This document shows positions 7,881 to 16,299 of a stretch of DNA of 24,493 nt, piece by piece. This stretch comes from Dunaliella salina (taxonomy: Eukaryota > Chlorophyta > Chlorophyceae > Chlamydomonadales > Dunaliellaceae), in assembly GCA_002284615.2 (NCBI GenBank), contig MU069565.1, forward strand, positions 117,438 through 141,930. Direction: 5' to 3'. Numbering within the stretch: the stretch's first letter is position 1; every line of letters starts with the position of its first letter. Under the pieces are notes generated by a model. That model was not told the origin of the DNA. It saw nothing but the letters and a program-made list of their open reading frames with translations, and did no database searches. The position numbers and the translations under genes are program-made.

Positions 7881-8306
7881 GCCAAATCAGAGCGTGTGGC
7901 TTGTTCCTCAGATCATGTTCACGCACAAACTTCTTAATCCTTTGCTGGGCGGCCATTTAAGGCCGCACAGCAAATTCCTGTGACACCTTCAAATTCATGT
8001 GCTTGTCACCAAGCATACCGATTTAAACTGCTCTTTTTCAGGTAGAGCCACATCTCCATACTGTCAGGCTGAGATACTGACGCAGCCAAAACAGTGTCCT
8101 AGTTTGCCATGCCACATGTGCACAATGTGTTCAGAGAAGTAAATAGAGACATGCAAAGCTACAGCGTGTAGTTGGCTGGCTGGCAAGGCTGATGGCAAGG
8201 CTTTTGTTAAGCTTGTAAGGCGTGACTTCTCAAGGCGTGATTTGCTGGAGTCGGCACGACTCTTTCCCAAGTTTGGCTGAGCCACTGGGGCTTATACAAT
8301 TCTGGG
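7881..8306. other. intergenic or intronic sequence between LINE2 copies
   Basis: On the minus strand 7956 to about 7873 gives MAAQQRIKKFVREHDLRNKP and more, directly after a TAA. It has plausible composition but no splice support, and it runs into the LINE2 tail, so it is not called. Nothing else supported. Confidence 0.3.
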
Positions 8307-8444
8307 ATGCTGTATGCAAGCTACTCAACTAGCGACGTTGCTGCTGCTGCCTACTCCAAGGGCTTGAAGGCTCTTAGCCTTGCATGGGCATTATCTCCGG
8401 GGCTGCTATTAATTTACAAGGCGATACACGAGCCAAGACTATAA
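8307..8444 (+). CDS. small open frame of uncertain reality
   Basis: ATG at 8307 to TAA at 8442-8444 gives 45 residues beginning MLYASYSTSDVAAAAYSKGL. It ends with a hydrophobic stretch (ALSLAWALSPGLLLIY) that could span a membrane, then KAIHEPRL. The frame is open upstream to 8241. No splice sites, no family and no homologous copy in the window. It could be an old retroelement piece or chance. Kept because the composition is unusually protein-like for this stretch. Confidence 0.2.
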   Translation: MLYASYSTSDVAAAAYSKGLKALSLAWALSPGLLLIYKAIHEPRL

Positions 8445-8659
8445 AGGTGTTACTATGAGTTCAGGAGTTCTCTAAACACAGCCCCAGCTGTGTGGAATGC
8501 AAAGGTCAATCACAATGGCAAACCGACTCAACCAACTTGCAGCAGATTCGCGTTGCAGCACACTCTGGGTGTGATGATACATGAAGGTAGGCAAGGAAGA
8601 ACAAGGCCTGCTACTAAGTGTACGACCTCTGACTTGGACGTGTTGACAGTCAGCCCTTT

Positions 8660-9037
8660 TTTTGCTGCATACAACGACTACACAATCATACCTCTAGGCC
8701 TTACCAGGCACAAATTTAAATCAGTAGCAAAAAATTGACATCCATCATTAACACAAGACGTGCCCTTGACTTTCAGGGGGCTTTTGGGGAGGGTTTTGCT
8801 GGGCGCGTGGCACAGGACAGCAGGATAAGGAGGACCTGGGCATCCCGGAGCATGGCGGACAACCCCCTAAACCCTCATTAGCTCTGTTTCTGGCTCTCCC
8901 CTAGGCTAGCTGTGTCTAGTGTAGGTCCTGAGGGGCTTCTGGTGAGGCTACTGCTAGCTTGCTAGCTTGTTAGTTAGTGGACCTTCCCTTAGCGCATGCA
9001 GCCCCTGGCCTGCATAGACTTTTCTTTTCTTTTTCCA
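8660..9037 (+). mobile_element. LINE2 3' end, copy C
   Basis: Starts around YNDYTIIPLGLTRHKFKSVA (about 8672-8730), the counterpart of YNELTISPLISLGLTKQK in copy B. It continues through the catcattaacacaagacgtg landmark and the 3' UTR to the terminal cttttcttttctttttc tail at about 9037. Small indels break the frame. The region just left (8445-8659) has a short open frame with no recognisable content. Confidence 0.7.
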
Positions 9038-9048
9038 TGTAAGCGACC

Positions 9049-9200
9049 GATAGTTCCCAGCAGCAGCACGAAGTAGTTGTTAGTAAGTTCTCGTCAGTGA
9101 ATTCATGTTGATTTTGTGCAGTCAGGAAAATTCGTTCAGGTTTAGTGTCTGAGTAGAATTTCAGCTCAATTTCAGCTCGGTGGACGTCTCTGTCATTAGG
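9049..9200 (-). pseudogene. inverted endonuclease fragment of a LINE2 relative
   Basis: The minus strand reads PNDRDVHRAEIELKFYSD then TKPERIFLTAQNQHEF. This resembles the DRDIHLVE-LKF-DTNP region of LINE2, including the E-L-K catalytic signature, and a following A--Q(H) motif. It lies in the opposite orientation, between the tail of copy C and the block at 9189. Only this short part of the domain is present. The family is similar to but not identical with LINE2 copy B. Confidence 0.5.
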
Positions 9201-9626
9201 GTTTATACCTTCTACGTTTCTTATCATGATGAGGACCTGATGGCTTTTCAGCCAGCCTCCTCAACAACAGGACTCTCCCCAGCAGCAGCCAAAGGAATGC
9301 GATCCGTCTTGCCCTCTTGCGAGAAAATAGAAAAGGAAGAGAAAAGCTACGCAAGTGGGACCAGCCCCCAAGCATCACGGATGGAACAACCTTTGGGCAA
9401 ACATCGTATTGAACCCCCGAAGGTCCGCCCCGCGCGGGGATCGATCCCCAAACCACCTCCGCCACCAAAGGTTTCCAAGGGAGGCACTACTGCTGGGCCA
9501 CGCAGTATCCCCAATCCCCAGCTTTTTGGTCGAGGTGTTGCCCTCTTGTAAGCATCTGTCCTCCCCCTCATTGCATCCATCGCCTCTTGCTTGAGTCACT
9601 ATATTGGATGGCATGTTCGGTGCTGG
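9189..9626 (+). mobile_element. LINE2 copy D with the same SINE insertion as copy B
   Basis: Homologous to 5755-6103 plus 6352-6412, sharing ttatcatgatgagga, cagccagcctcct, agcagcagccaaaggaatgc and catcgcct-t-gcttgagtcac. The right part translates HRLLLESLYWMACSVLA as in copy B. It ends abruptly at 9626, where a LINE1 remnant and then unrelated DNA follow, so the 3' half is missing. That is not normal for a 5'-truncating LINE and implies a later deletion or recombination. Confidence 0.6.
9309..9548 (-). mobile_element. minus-strand tRNA-derived SINE in LINE2 copy D
   Basis: SINE body 9320-9537, bounded by ttgccctcttg at 9309-9319 and 9538-9548 (11 bp, perfect). On the minus strand: A-box-like tggcccagcagtagtgcc (9500-9483), whose ggc/gcc ends can pair as a D stem; then a B-box ggggatcgatcccc (9449-9436) forming a T arm. 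A body without similarity to tRNA follows, then a pyrimidine-rich tail (cttttctcttccttttct). Compared with the copy at 5884 it has about 16 extra bases between the boxes. Several chance open frames cross it on both strands; none is taken as real. Confidence 0.65.
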
Positions 9627-9685
9627 CAGCCCAACTACATGACTGAAGGTCATACCCCCTAATGTAATGTTATGTTTGGTGCTGG
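9613..9685 (+). mobile_element. 45-bp LINE1 remnant with 14-bp imperfect target duplication
   Basis: 9627-9671 reads QPNYMTEGHTP, stop, then taatgtaatgttat. This matches the last dozen codons and TGTAA tail of LINE1 (EQPNFLAEGYVPL). It is flanked by atgttcggtgctgg (9613-9626) and atgtttggtgctgg (9672-9685), one mismatch. It is an extreme 5' truncation. Confidence 0.6.
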
Positions 9686-9925
9686 TAATTTTGGGAAGGT
9701 CTTGACAGCATGATAGCGGAGCTTGGTTTCAGGTTCGCACGGGGAGGAGTCAATGAGGATCTAGGACCAACTTCAATAGAAAAAAAGCACAGGGTGGCAC
9801 CAAGGAAGAGATCCATTTCCCTGATTTGCAAGACTGCCCGGATATCATCAACACTGACATGACCAATGTTGACACACAAGTTGCTTGCGGCACCATCAAC
9901 AAGCTGGAAGGAGTGGTTAACATGA
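9686..9925. other. no gene assigned; downstream of the minus-strand gene
   Basis: Overlapping open frames exist on both strands, lengthened by the neighbouring ATC repeat. None has support. This is the region just 3' of the stop of the minus-strand gene at 10040 and may hold its 3' UTR, though I see no TGTAA signal on the minus strand. Confidence 0.35.
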
Positions 9926-9933
9926 CCACCACC

Positions 9934-9965
<32 letters not shown>

Positions 9966-9974
9966 CATCAACAC
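9926..9974. repeat. (ATC)n / (GAT)n microsatellite
   Basis: Imperfect trinucleotide run accaccatcatcatcatcacc continuing to about 9974. It accounts for the poly-Ile and poly-Met stretches in chance open frames here. Confidence 0.9.
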
Positions 9975-10039
9975 CATTCCTGTACGTACAGCGGATTCAA
10001 AATGGAATGGCACATCCATTTTGTCTTTAAATTAGCTTT

Positions 10040-10207
10040 TCATTCATTGAAGCTGCAGAGCTGGGCTTGCAAAGCCCGCACGTACTCCCGCCTTGCAGTC
10101 AAAGCTTCCACCTCCAATTGCTTGAGTCCCTCATGCACCTCCAGAAGCTTTTGGCGACCCTTTTCCACTGCAGCTTCCGCCGCAAGCTTAGCAGCATACG
10201 CCTTTTC
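10040..10207 (-). CDS. last exon of the Gln/Ala-rich minus-strand gene (coiled coil)
   Basis: On the minus strand the acceptor TTTCTTTCTCGTGACCACCCAG precedes 10207. Then 55 codons in phase 0 begin EKAYAAKLAAEAAVEKGRQK, continue KLLEVHEGLKQLEVEAL and TARREYVRALQAQLCSFNE, to a TGA stop at 10042-10040. The peptide is a strong amphipathic coiled coil with heptad-spaced A/L/V. Phase 0 fits the GTGAGT donor that ends the big exon at 11402. A weaker alternative is that it belongs to a separate gene. It stands out from its surroundings in coding-like composition. Confidence 0.6.
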   Translation of the reverse strand, partial: EKAYAAKLAAEAAVEKGRQKLLEVHEGLKQLEVEALTARREYVRALQAQLCSFNE

Positions 10208-11401
10208 CTGGGTGGTCACGAGAAAGAAAGAGTGGCAAGTTTTGTAGCAGTGCAAGGCAGTGAAAGAGGAGGCAGCTTATGAGCAGCAGTGAGCAGCAGA
10301 TATGGTGTGACGTCAAATGAGGTGGCAGCACATGAGGAAGCAGCCACGCCTTGAGTCAGCGTACGAGCAGCAGTGTGCAGCAGGTATGGTGTGACATCAA
10401 ATGAGGTGGTAGCGCAAGGGGGGAGCGTGTTTTGCCTTGTGGCAGCGTAAGAGCCAAGGTTGCGCGCTTCTGTGCTACTGCGACACAATTGTAGAGTAGC
10501 GCAGCTGTAGTCAGACTCTGTAGCATGCCAAATGGCATTCTCACTTTTTCAAAAACCCAAAAGCGGCAACACAGGCAGATGTCATGATCAGGGATGGATT
10601 TTCCTGTAATGCAGAAAAGTTGTGTGCTGCTGAAAAAGTGCTATGTTGTAGCAAAGCCATCAGGAGGCTGTAGCATGCGACCCTGGTAAGAGTGCAGTGG
10701 TGAGTAGCATATCTGTTGGCACCAGGTGTGATGGCAGCGTGTGGCGGCTTGTGGCAGCATAGAGCTGCGACGAGTTGCAGATTTGTCGGCATCACATGTA
10801 GTGGCTGTATGCCATGTGGCAGCGTATAAGCAGCAGCACATGATAGGTATGCAGCTTGGAGGGCTGGACTGGTTACACAGTGGTATTGAAAGAGACAAAC
10901 AAGAGGATACTCAATTCGAGGCGAATCTCACATCTCACACTGAAATTTCAAGCCATCCAGATTTTCTTCATAGCATCAATGTGGCGGCACGCGCCACATC
11001 CATCAAGGCACGGCAAGTAGCTGAGCTCAGAGACTTTGGGATAGCATACAGACATGCTCATGTACCTAATTTGTGAGTTCCGTACTATTAGGTAATCATT
11101 CCGCACCCCCTAAAAACTTGATTACTTCCACAATCTCGCGTATGTCCCGCATTAGGGTGGAAACCACTTGTTTTGTTTTTTTCAAGAATGCGGAATGATC
11201 ATTTCCATGTATGGTAAAAGGAAGAGGAGATTACAAAGCAACTTGCCTCGGTGCATACGGTTCGTGGCAGCTTGTCTCCAACGCAAAGTTAGCCATGAAT
11301 GCTACTGAACTTGAGAAGGTCTCCTCTACTTAGCGCATCCCTCTCACACATGCAGCACAGATCCAAGGAATGCATTTCAAGGACTTCTTCATGCGACTCA
11401 C
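10208..11401 (-). other. intron of the minus-strand gene, with degenerate tandem repeats
   Basis: Bounded by GTGAGT (11401-11396) and CCACCCAG (10215-10208) on the minus strand. It holds two clear copies of an 84-bp unit (gagcagcagtg-gcagca then tatggtgtgac-tcaaatgagg) at about 10281 and 10365. Weaker gtggcagcgt / gcagcag relatives occur at 10440 and 10680-10840. No coding sequence supported; the many short frames share the GCAGCA content. Confidence 0.5.
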
Positions 11402-11594
11402 AATAGCAAGATGCTTGGCATTGACGCAGGACTCCTTCCGCTCAAACTGGGCAGTATGGGTGACTGCAGCAAGTGCGGGAGACACAGCGGGGGCAAGTGG
11501 CTGCTGCAGTTGAGGGATGCCCTGCTGCAAGAATGGCGGCAGGACTTGATGCAGCTGCTGCTGGTGCTGCTGGTGCTGCTTTTGGTGTTGCAAG

Positions 11595-11649
<55 letters not shown>

Positions 11650-12345
11650 TCCCATGTTGCTGTTTTCGCCGTTTTTTGTGCGGCTTGCCCAGGAGCTCCT
11701 CATTCTGCCATTGTGGCAACTCAACCTTACCCTCTTGCTGCCCCTGCTGCTGCCCAGTTTGTTTATTATGCCCTCGTTGCTGTCCATCTGGGTTCTCTTG
11801 GTGTTGACCCTGCTCTTGCAATCTCTGTTGCTCTCCCTGCTGCTGCTGCTGCTGCTGCTGCTCATGCTGTTGCTGCTGCTGCTGCTGCTGCTCATGCTGC
11901 TGCTGCAGGACCGACAGCTCCTTCATCATCTCCTTGAGGTCCAGTTTGCACCTGCTGAGGAGCTGCTGATCTGCCCCCCCCTGCAACACAAGGTGCCTTA
12001 ACACCGCCAGTGCTGCCAGAACCTGCTTGTGCAGAGCCTGTGGCTTGACCCCCCGGGCTTCAAGAAAGCGGAGGAACAGCCGAAAGTGGGCCAAGTGGGT
12101 GTAAGCCCACAAGCCCAAGCGGTGTGCCTCCACCCCCAGGAATTGTATGAGCACTGCAGCATACCTCATGATGCTCTTGCGGTAGCCCTTCAAGCTCTGC
12201 GGCAGGTTGCTGAAGCACAAGCTGTCCCTGATCAAATTGGGCTGAGGGTCTCTGGCCACTGCTTGCAGGACAAAAAGCTGACACTGTTGCTTGCTGGGCA
12301 TGGGTCTGGACTCAGCTGCACTGGGATGCAGGACTTCTGTTGCTT

Positions 12346-12385
<40 letters not shown>

Positions 12386-13667
12386 CGGTGCTGCACTTAG
12401 TGATGCTGCCCTTGCTGCTGCTTCTGGTGCTGCTCCTGGTGCTGCCTTTACTGACACTGCCCTTGCCGCTGCTTCTGCTGCTGCTGCCGGTGCTGCACTA
12501 GGTGATGCTGCCCTTGCTGCTGCTTCTGGTGCTGCTCCTGGTGCTGCCTTTACTGACATTGCCCTTGCTGCTGCTTCTGGTGCTGCTGCCGGTGCTGCCT
12601 TTACTGACACTGCTCTTGCTGCTGCTTCTGGTGCTGCTTCTGGTGCTGCCTTTACTGACACTGCCCTTGCTGCTGCTTCTGCTGATGCTGCCGGTGCTGC
12701 CTTTACTGACACTGCCCTTGCTGCTGCTTCTGGTGCTGCTTCTGGTGCTGCCTTTACTGATACTGCCCTTGCTGCTGCTTCTGGTGCTGCTTCTGGTGCT
12801 GCCTTTCCTGACACTGCCCTTACTGATTCTAGCTCGGGTGGGGCCTCCCCTGCTAGTCTCGATGATGCTGGCCACAATGGATGTGCTGTGGTAGTGTCAG
12901 CTCTTGCTGAGGCTGGAGGGGCTGCCTTGGAGGCCGGAAAGACTGCCTGTGTGACTGCTTGGGTTGGCTGACCTGCCGTTGGTTGGACTGCTGTCATCTG
13001 AGCCCCTGCTGATGCTGTGGCTGCAGGGACTGCAGTTGGGGAGACTGCGGCCGTGGCTGCATTGGTTGGTGGGACTGCTTTCATCTGGGCTTTTGTTGTG
13101 GCTGCAGGTGCTGCAGTTGCGGCTGCAGGGCATGCTTTCGGAGGAGAAGGCAGCGGATGAGTGCCAAGGAAAGATGCAGGAGAGGCTTGGAGCTGCGGCA
13201 AGAGAGGTAAGGGGGGTGGTGCTGGGGGCGGATCCAAGGGCCTCAACTCATGCATGATGCGGTGCCTCCGGTCGCTCAGCTGCTGAACAGGTGAAACCAT
13301 GGCTGCCGAGCAGCCCATGGCATGCATGAGGGCCACCAGGCAAGGGAGGGAAAGCACTGTGAGTTCGTGGCATGATTCATGGACGACCCGGTAATGGCTC
13401 AAGCCAAGCAGCGTAGCCCGATCTGTGCACAAATCCCAGTACAAATCCCCACCCTCTCTGATGTTCTGCAGTGTTGATGACAGGGTATAAAAGCCACGGT
13501 TGCCATGGCCACTAAAGAGTTGGCGCCACACCTCCCTCAGCACCACAAGCGGGCCATCGTAGGCGCTGGGGTTGGGGACTAGGGGCTGGAACACGTGCAA
13601 ATGCCTCACATCCCTGCGCTGTGGGATCACCAGGGGCTGCTTGCAAACCTTGATGTGATGTGTGCTC
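11402..13667 (-). CDS. large exon of the Gln/Ala-rich minus-strand gene
   Basis: The acceptor CTATCTGCCCGTTGCAG precedes 13667 and a GTGAGT donor follows 11402, so the upstream ATG of the open frame (13726) is probably intronic. The exon codes about 755 residues. A globular part comes first (VLREVWRQLFSGHGNRGFYT, DLYWDLCTDRATLLGLSHYR, CHELTVLSLPCLVALMHAMG). A Pro/Ala-rich linker follows, then eight to nine 17-residue ARAVSVKAAPEAAPEAA repeats. Next is a second globular stretch (LPQSLKGYRKSIMRYAAVLI, HLAHFRLFLRFLEARGV), then long poly-Q segments mixed with basic KKRRKQQ. The second globular part faintly recalls the helical core-binding domain of tyrosine recombinases, but no catalytic domain is present. 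Function unknown; nuclear role is only a guess from composition. Confidence 0.65.
11592..11650. repeat. CTG/CAG repeat (poly-Gln coding on minus strand)
   Basis: Near-perfect CTG run, interrupted by TTG, giving about 18 Gln codons near the C-terminal part of the minus-strand exon. Further interrupted CTG runs lie at about 11835-11910 and 12352-12382 (the last codes Ala because the frame there is GCA/GCG-like on the minus strand). Confidence 0.9.
12395..12840. repeat. 51-bp minisatellite, about 8-9 units
   Basis: The unit runs from cctttactgacactgccctt through gctgctgcttctggtgctgc to ttctggtgctg (51 bp). The ctttactgacactg-like core recurs every 51 bp from about 12448 to 12800; outer units carry a changed core such as cttagtgatgctg. 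As 51 is divisible by three, it codes a 17-residue repeat on the minus strand and keeps other frames open on both strands. Confidence 0.88.
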
Positions 13668-13793
13668 CTGCAACGGGCAGATAGGTTGGGGTTTGATCGC
13701 ATGACTCGGTGAAGTGTGGCAGTCATGATTCAGCCAAGTGAGACAGACATGACACGAAATGTGAGGTAGGCGTGACTCAAGAATGTGAGGCAC

Positions 13794-13899
13794 AATCCTG
13801 CAGAATTCTTCAACAATTGGATTGCAGCATTGCGAGCAACATCACACATTGATGACACACTTGCCCCAGCAAAGGGCAGATTGAATTTTTTTTTAGCAC
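13794..13899 (-). CDS. possible small exon of the minus-strand gene
   Basis: On the minus strand, acceptor GACATTCATTCAG precedes 13899. After two bases, 34 codons read AKKKFNLPFAGASVSSMCDV then ARNAAIQLLKNSAG, to a GTGCCT donor after 13794. It would leave two bases, matching the single leading base of the exon at 13667. The upstream join is weaker, needing a GTTTTA donor near 14515 in the Gln-rich exon. The peptide looks natural; the splice choice is uncertain. Confidence 0.35.
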
Positions 13900-14513
13900 C
13901 TGAATGAATGTCACCAGTGTTGCTGTCTCGACTTCCTGGCACTGCAAGCCTCACCCACCCATTTCGCCCGACAATTTTGCCTCGAGCAATGCACTCTCCA
14001 AAGGATTGTTTTCCCCACTGTGAGGGGCTGCCTATCTCTAAGGGAAAGCCCCTTGGGGCATTTTAAAAAGGATCACTACTTGGGGCGAGCGTGCAGACTT
14101 GGCTTCTTATTTTTATTTTTGGGTTTAGGCTGAGCTAAACTCCTAGACGATGCTTTACTCGATCCCAGCGCACACAGAATTTCACCATTCCAAGGGTCAC
14201 TGCTTTACATGTGCAGCCCTGGGCATCATTTGCAGGAGAAAAGGAAGAACTGTTTGGATAAATTACACATCTCTAGCTCTTTGACAATGACAATCTGCAG
14301 AATCACCATACATGACTGATACAATGACACCATTTACTTGAAGTTCATTGCTTTGCTGGTTTTGTTGCAATTTCATGGGCAATGGCATTCATGGATGCAA
14401 CATAATCCGTTCCACATGCGTGCATATGAGTATCCACGCACAAGAGCAGGCAATTGACAATCGCCGCAGCAGTTCAGGAGGATGGATGCGCCTGGTGTCA
14501 CTTGTCAAGTAAA
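13900..14513. other. probable intron, nothing recognised
   Basis: Lies between the Gln-rich exon and the candidate exon at 13899. It contains a short self-complementary stretch, gccccttggggc at about 14047, and an AT-rich patch near 14110. No supported gene. Confidence 0.4.
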
Positions 14514-14543
14514 ACTTGAACGATAAGCAAGGGATTTTTTTAC

Positions 14544-14742
14544 ATCCTGAGAAACTCGCCCCAGCTGCTGTCGCTGCTCTTCGCCCTCATGCTGCTGTTC
14601 CTCGATCTCCTGCAACTGCTCCTGTCCAGGCCACTGCTGCTGCTGTAGCTGCTCTTCTCCCTTATCCTGCTGCTCATCCATCTTTTGTAGCTGCTCCTGT
14701 CCAGGCCCTTGCTGCTGCTGCCGACGCTGCTGCTGGTGGTAC

Positions 14743-14774
<32 letters not shown>

Positions 14775-14788
14775 CTGGTACCGCTGCT

Positions 14789-14831
<43 letters not shown>

Positions 14832-15597
14832 ATCCGGATGCTGCTGCTCATGCAGCTCATGCTGATGCTGCCGCTGATGCTGGTGCTGGTGCTGCTGGTG
14901 CTGCTGGTGCTGCTGCTGCGGTTGTTGCGGCGGCTGGTGCTGCGAGCTCACTGCACAGACACTTTCCAGCTCCCTTAAGCTTTGCTCCAAACCTGTTGTG
15001 CCTGCATTGGCCGCATCTCCAATAGCATTCACGGGTTCCTCTTTCACAGTCACATGCACTCCAGCTGGACGCTGCTGCCCCCAGGTCTGCTCTTTGTGCT
15101 GCTGGAGAGCCAAGGCGCTCTGGACATGTTGCTCCCCCATTGCTCGCCCCACATGCGACTGGAGGGCCAAGCCGCTCTGGACATGCTGCTGCTCAAGGGT
15201 CCGCTCATCGTGCTGCAAAGGCGTTAAGGAGCTCTTGTCAGCTTCATGGGGCGCCTGTGCTTCATCAGCAGGACGTCGATGCCCTGTTGCTTGCTCCTTG
15301 TGCTGATGGAAAGCCAAGGCGCTCTGGTTATGTTGCTGCCCAGCTGCTTGCTCCACATGTTGCTGCCCCATTGCTTGCTCCTTGGGCTGCTGGAGGGCCA
15401 AGGCGCTCTGGGGAGGTCCATGGGGCGCCTGTGCCTCATTGGCAGGATGCTGCCGCCCTATAGTCCGTGGCTCAAAGGCCAAGACGCTCTGATCTTGCGC
15501 ACAGAGTGCCTCCGCTTCAGCAGGTGGATGCTGTCGCCACAGAGTATCCGGCTCACCAGCCACAATCGTTGCCCAGATGTTGCCCAGATATTTCTGC
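14544..15597 (-). CDS. Gln-rich exon of the minus-strand gene
   Basis: The acceptor CTTGCCCTCCTGCCCTCAG precedes 15597; the frame then reads QKYLGNIWATIVAGEPDTLW and stays open to about 14505. The likely end is a GAT|GTAAAA donor at 14544 or a later GTTTTA. First come degenerate repeats built on QSALALQ / HKEQ / GQQH (roughly 20-residue period, about eight copies). Then VHVTVKEEPVNAI, where VKEE fits the sumoylation consensus psi-K-x-E, and then Gln/His-rich tracts and two similar PGQEQLQ segments. The low-complexity Gln style matches the exon at 11402, so one gene is likely. More upstream exons are probably hidden in or beyond the dispersed repeat at 15745. Function unknown. Confidence 0.55.
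14700..14935. repeat. CTG/CAG-rich interrupted repeat (poly-Gln and His/Gln)
   Basis: Long CTG runs broken by TTG, GTA, GTG and ATG. On the minus strand they give uninterrupted Gln tracts, then HQ-rich sequence. They also create chance poly-Leu, poly-Ala and poly-Ser frames. Confidence 0.9.
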
Positions 15598-15744
15598 CTG
15601 AGGGCAGGAGGGCAAGAAAAAGGTAGTGGACACCATGCCAGATTTTTGGATAGGACCCTCTGACGCGCCCACCACCCTCAGAACCCCCCTTCCAGTGGCC
15701 CAATGCAGACAATAAGGGTATTAATATGCTCGTCCTATAGTTTT

Positions 15745-16260
15745 GCATCCATCTGCATATTCAGCATAAACAAAATTTGAATTGGAGCGCAGTTTTGGGG
15801 CAAAAGCTAAGGAGCAGGCGCCCATGCAAGCCTGCCCTTCCAGGCACCCACAACTGGCTTGCAAGTCCACAAAGTGCCCTTCTGACTTCACCATGCAAGA
15901 ACACATTAAACACTATCCTGGAAGTTTGAAATGGGTTGCTGCATGTTTGCCTCGACAGCCCCTGCAGCGCACACCCATGTGCACGTGGCTTTGACTCTGA
16001 TTTATGCACATGTGGCTTTGACTCATGCACATTGGCCCCCCTGATTTGCCCAAAGAGGGTGCCAATCAACAATTCTTGGGCCCAGGGATCCAATGATGAA
16101 TTAAAAATCCTCTAGAAGTGGCTCAGAAAAATTCTGGAGGGGGGGTCCCAAAAAGTCCAGGCCCCCTCCACCCACCCACCAACCCCCACCCCCTTGGATT
16201 GGACCCATTTATATACCAATTGATAGCTCTTGATCCCAGGATTCCGAATATATAGTATTT
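15745..16260 (-). mobile_element. dispersed element, copy 1 (inverted partner at 21866-22350)
   Basis: Its reverse complement aligns with 21866-22350. Shared landmarks are atgcaagcctgcccttc, cccacaactgg-ttgcaagtcc, gccttctgactt, ttggcaccctcttt, a gggacccccc-ctccagaatt segment and a tatattcggaatcctg end. In both copies the strand of this orientation keeps an open frame with EVRR--GGLA-QLW-P-RAGL and RPLLSFCP-like peptides. That may be coding relics or simply shared ancestry. No family recognised, no terminal repeats or duplication found. Confidence 0.6.
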
Positions 16261-16299
16261 GAAAGGATTGACCCTTGAGTGTCAAAAGTTACTCTTTCT

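Noticed and set aside
9180..9653. Several overlapping 77-126 codon frames on both strands
   Set aside because: They cross a SINE and LINE2 junctions; no peptide is conserved between the two copies of this block in one frame.
11411..12001. 196-codon plus-strand Leu-rich frame and other poly-Ala/poly-Ser frames at 11398-11937
   Set aside because: CTG/CAG repeat read in other frames; homopolymer composition with no unique domain.
12291..12971. 226-codon plus-strand Ala-rich open frame (and Leu-rich companion at 12502-12894)
   Set aside because: Both are by-products of the 51-bp repeat, whose length keeps several frames open. The minus-strand frame extends into ordinary-looking sequence on both sides and has splice sites; these do not.
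13668..13726. Using ATG at 13726 as the start of the large minus-strand protein
   Set aside because: A strong TGCCCGTTGCAG acceptor lies 60 bases downstream, and upstream Gln-rich coding sequence of the same style implies that this ATG is intronic.
14516..15025. Plus-strand Ala/Val-rich frame opposite the Gln-rich exon
   Set aside because: Reverse reading of CAG repeats; the minus strand has the acceptor and non-repetitive flanks.
15745..16260. Terminal inverted repeats of one giant DNA transposon spanning 15.7-22.4 kb
   Set aside because: The interval contains no transposase-like frame, no flanking duplication was found, and the copies differ by many indels.
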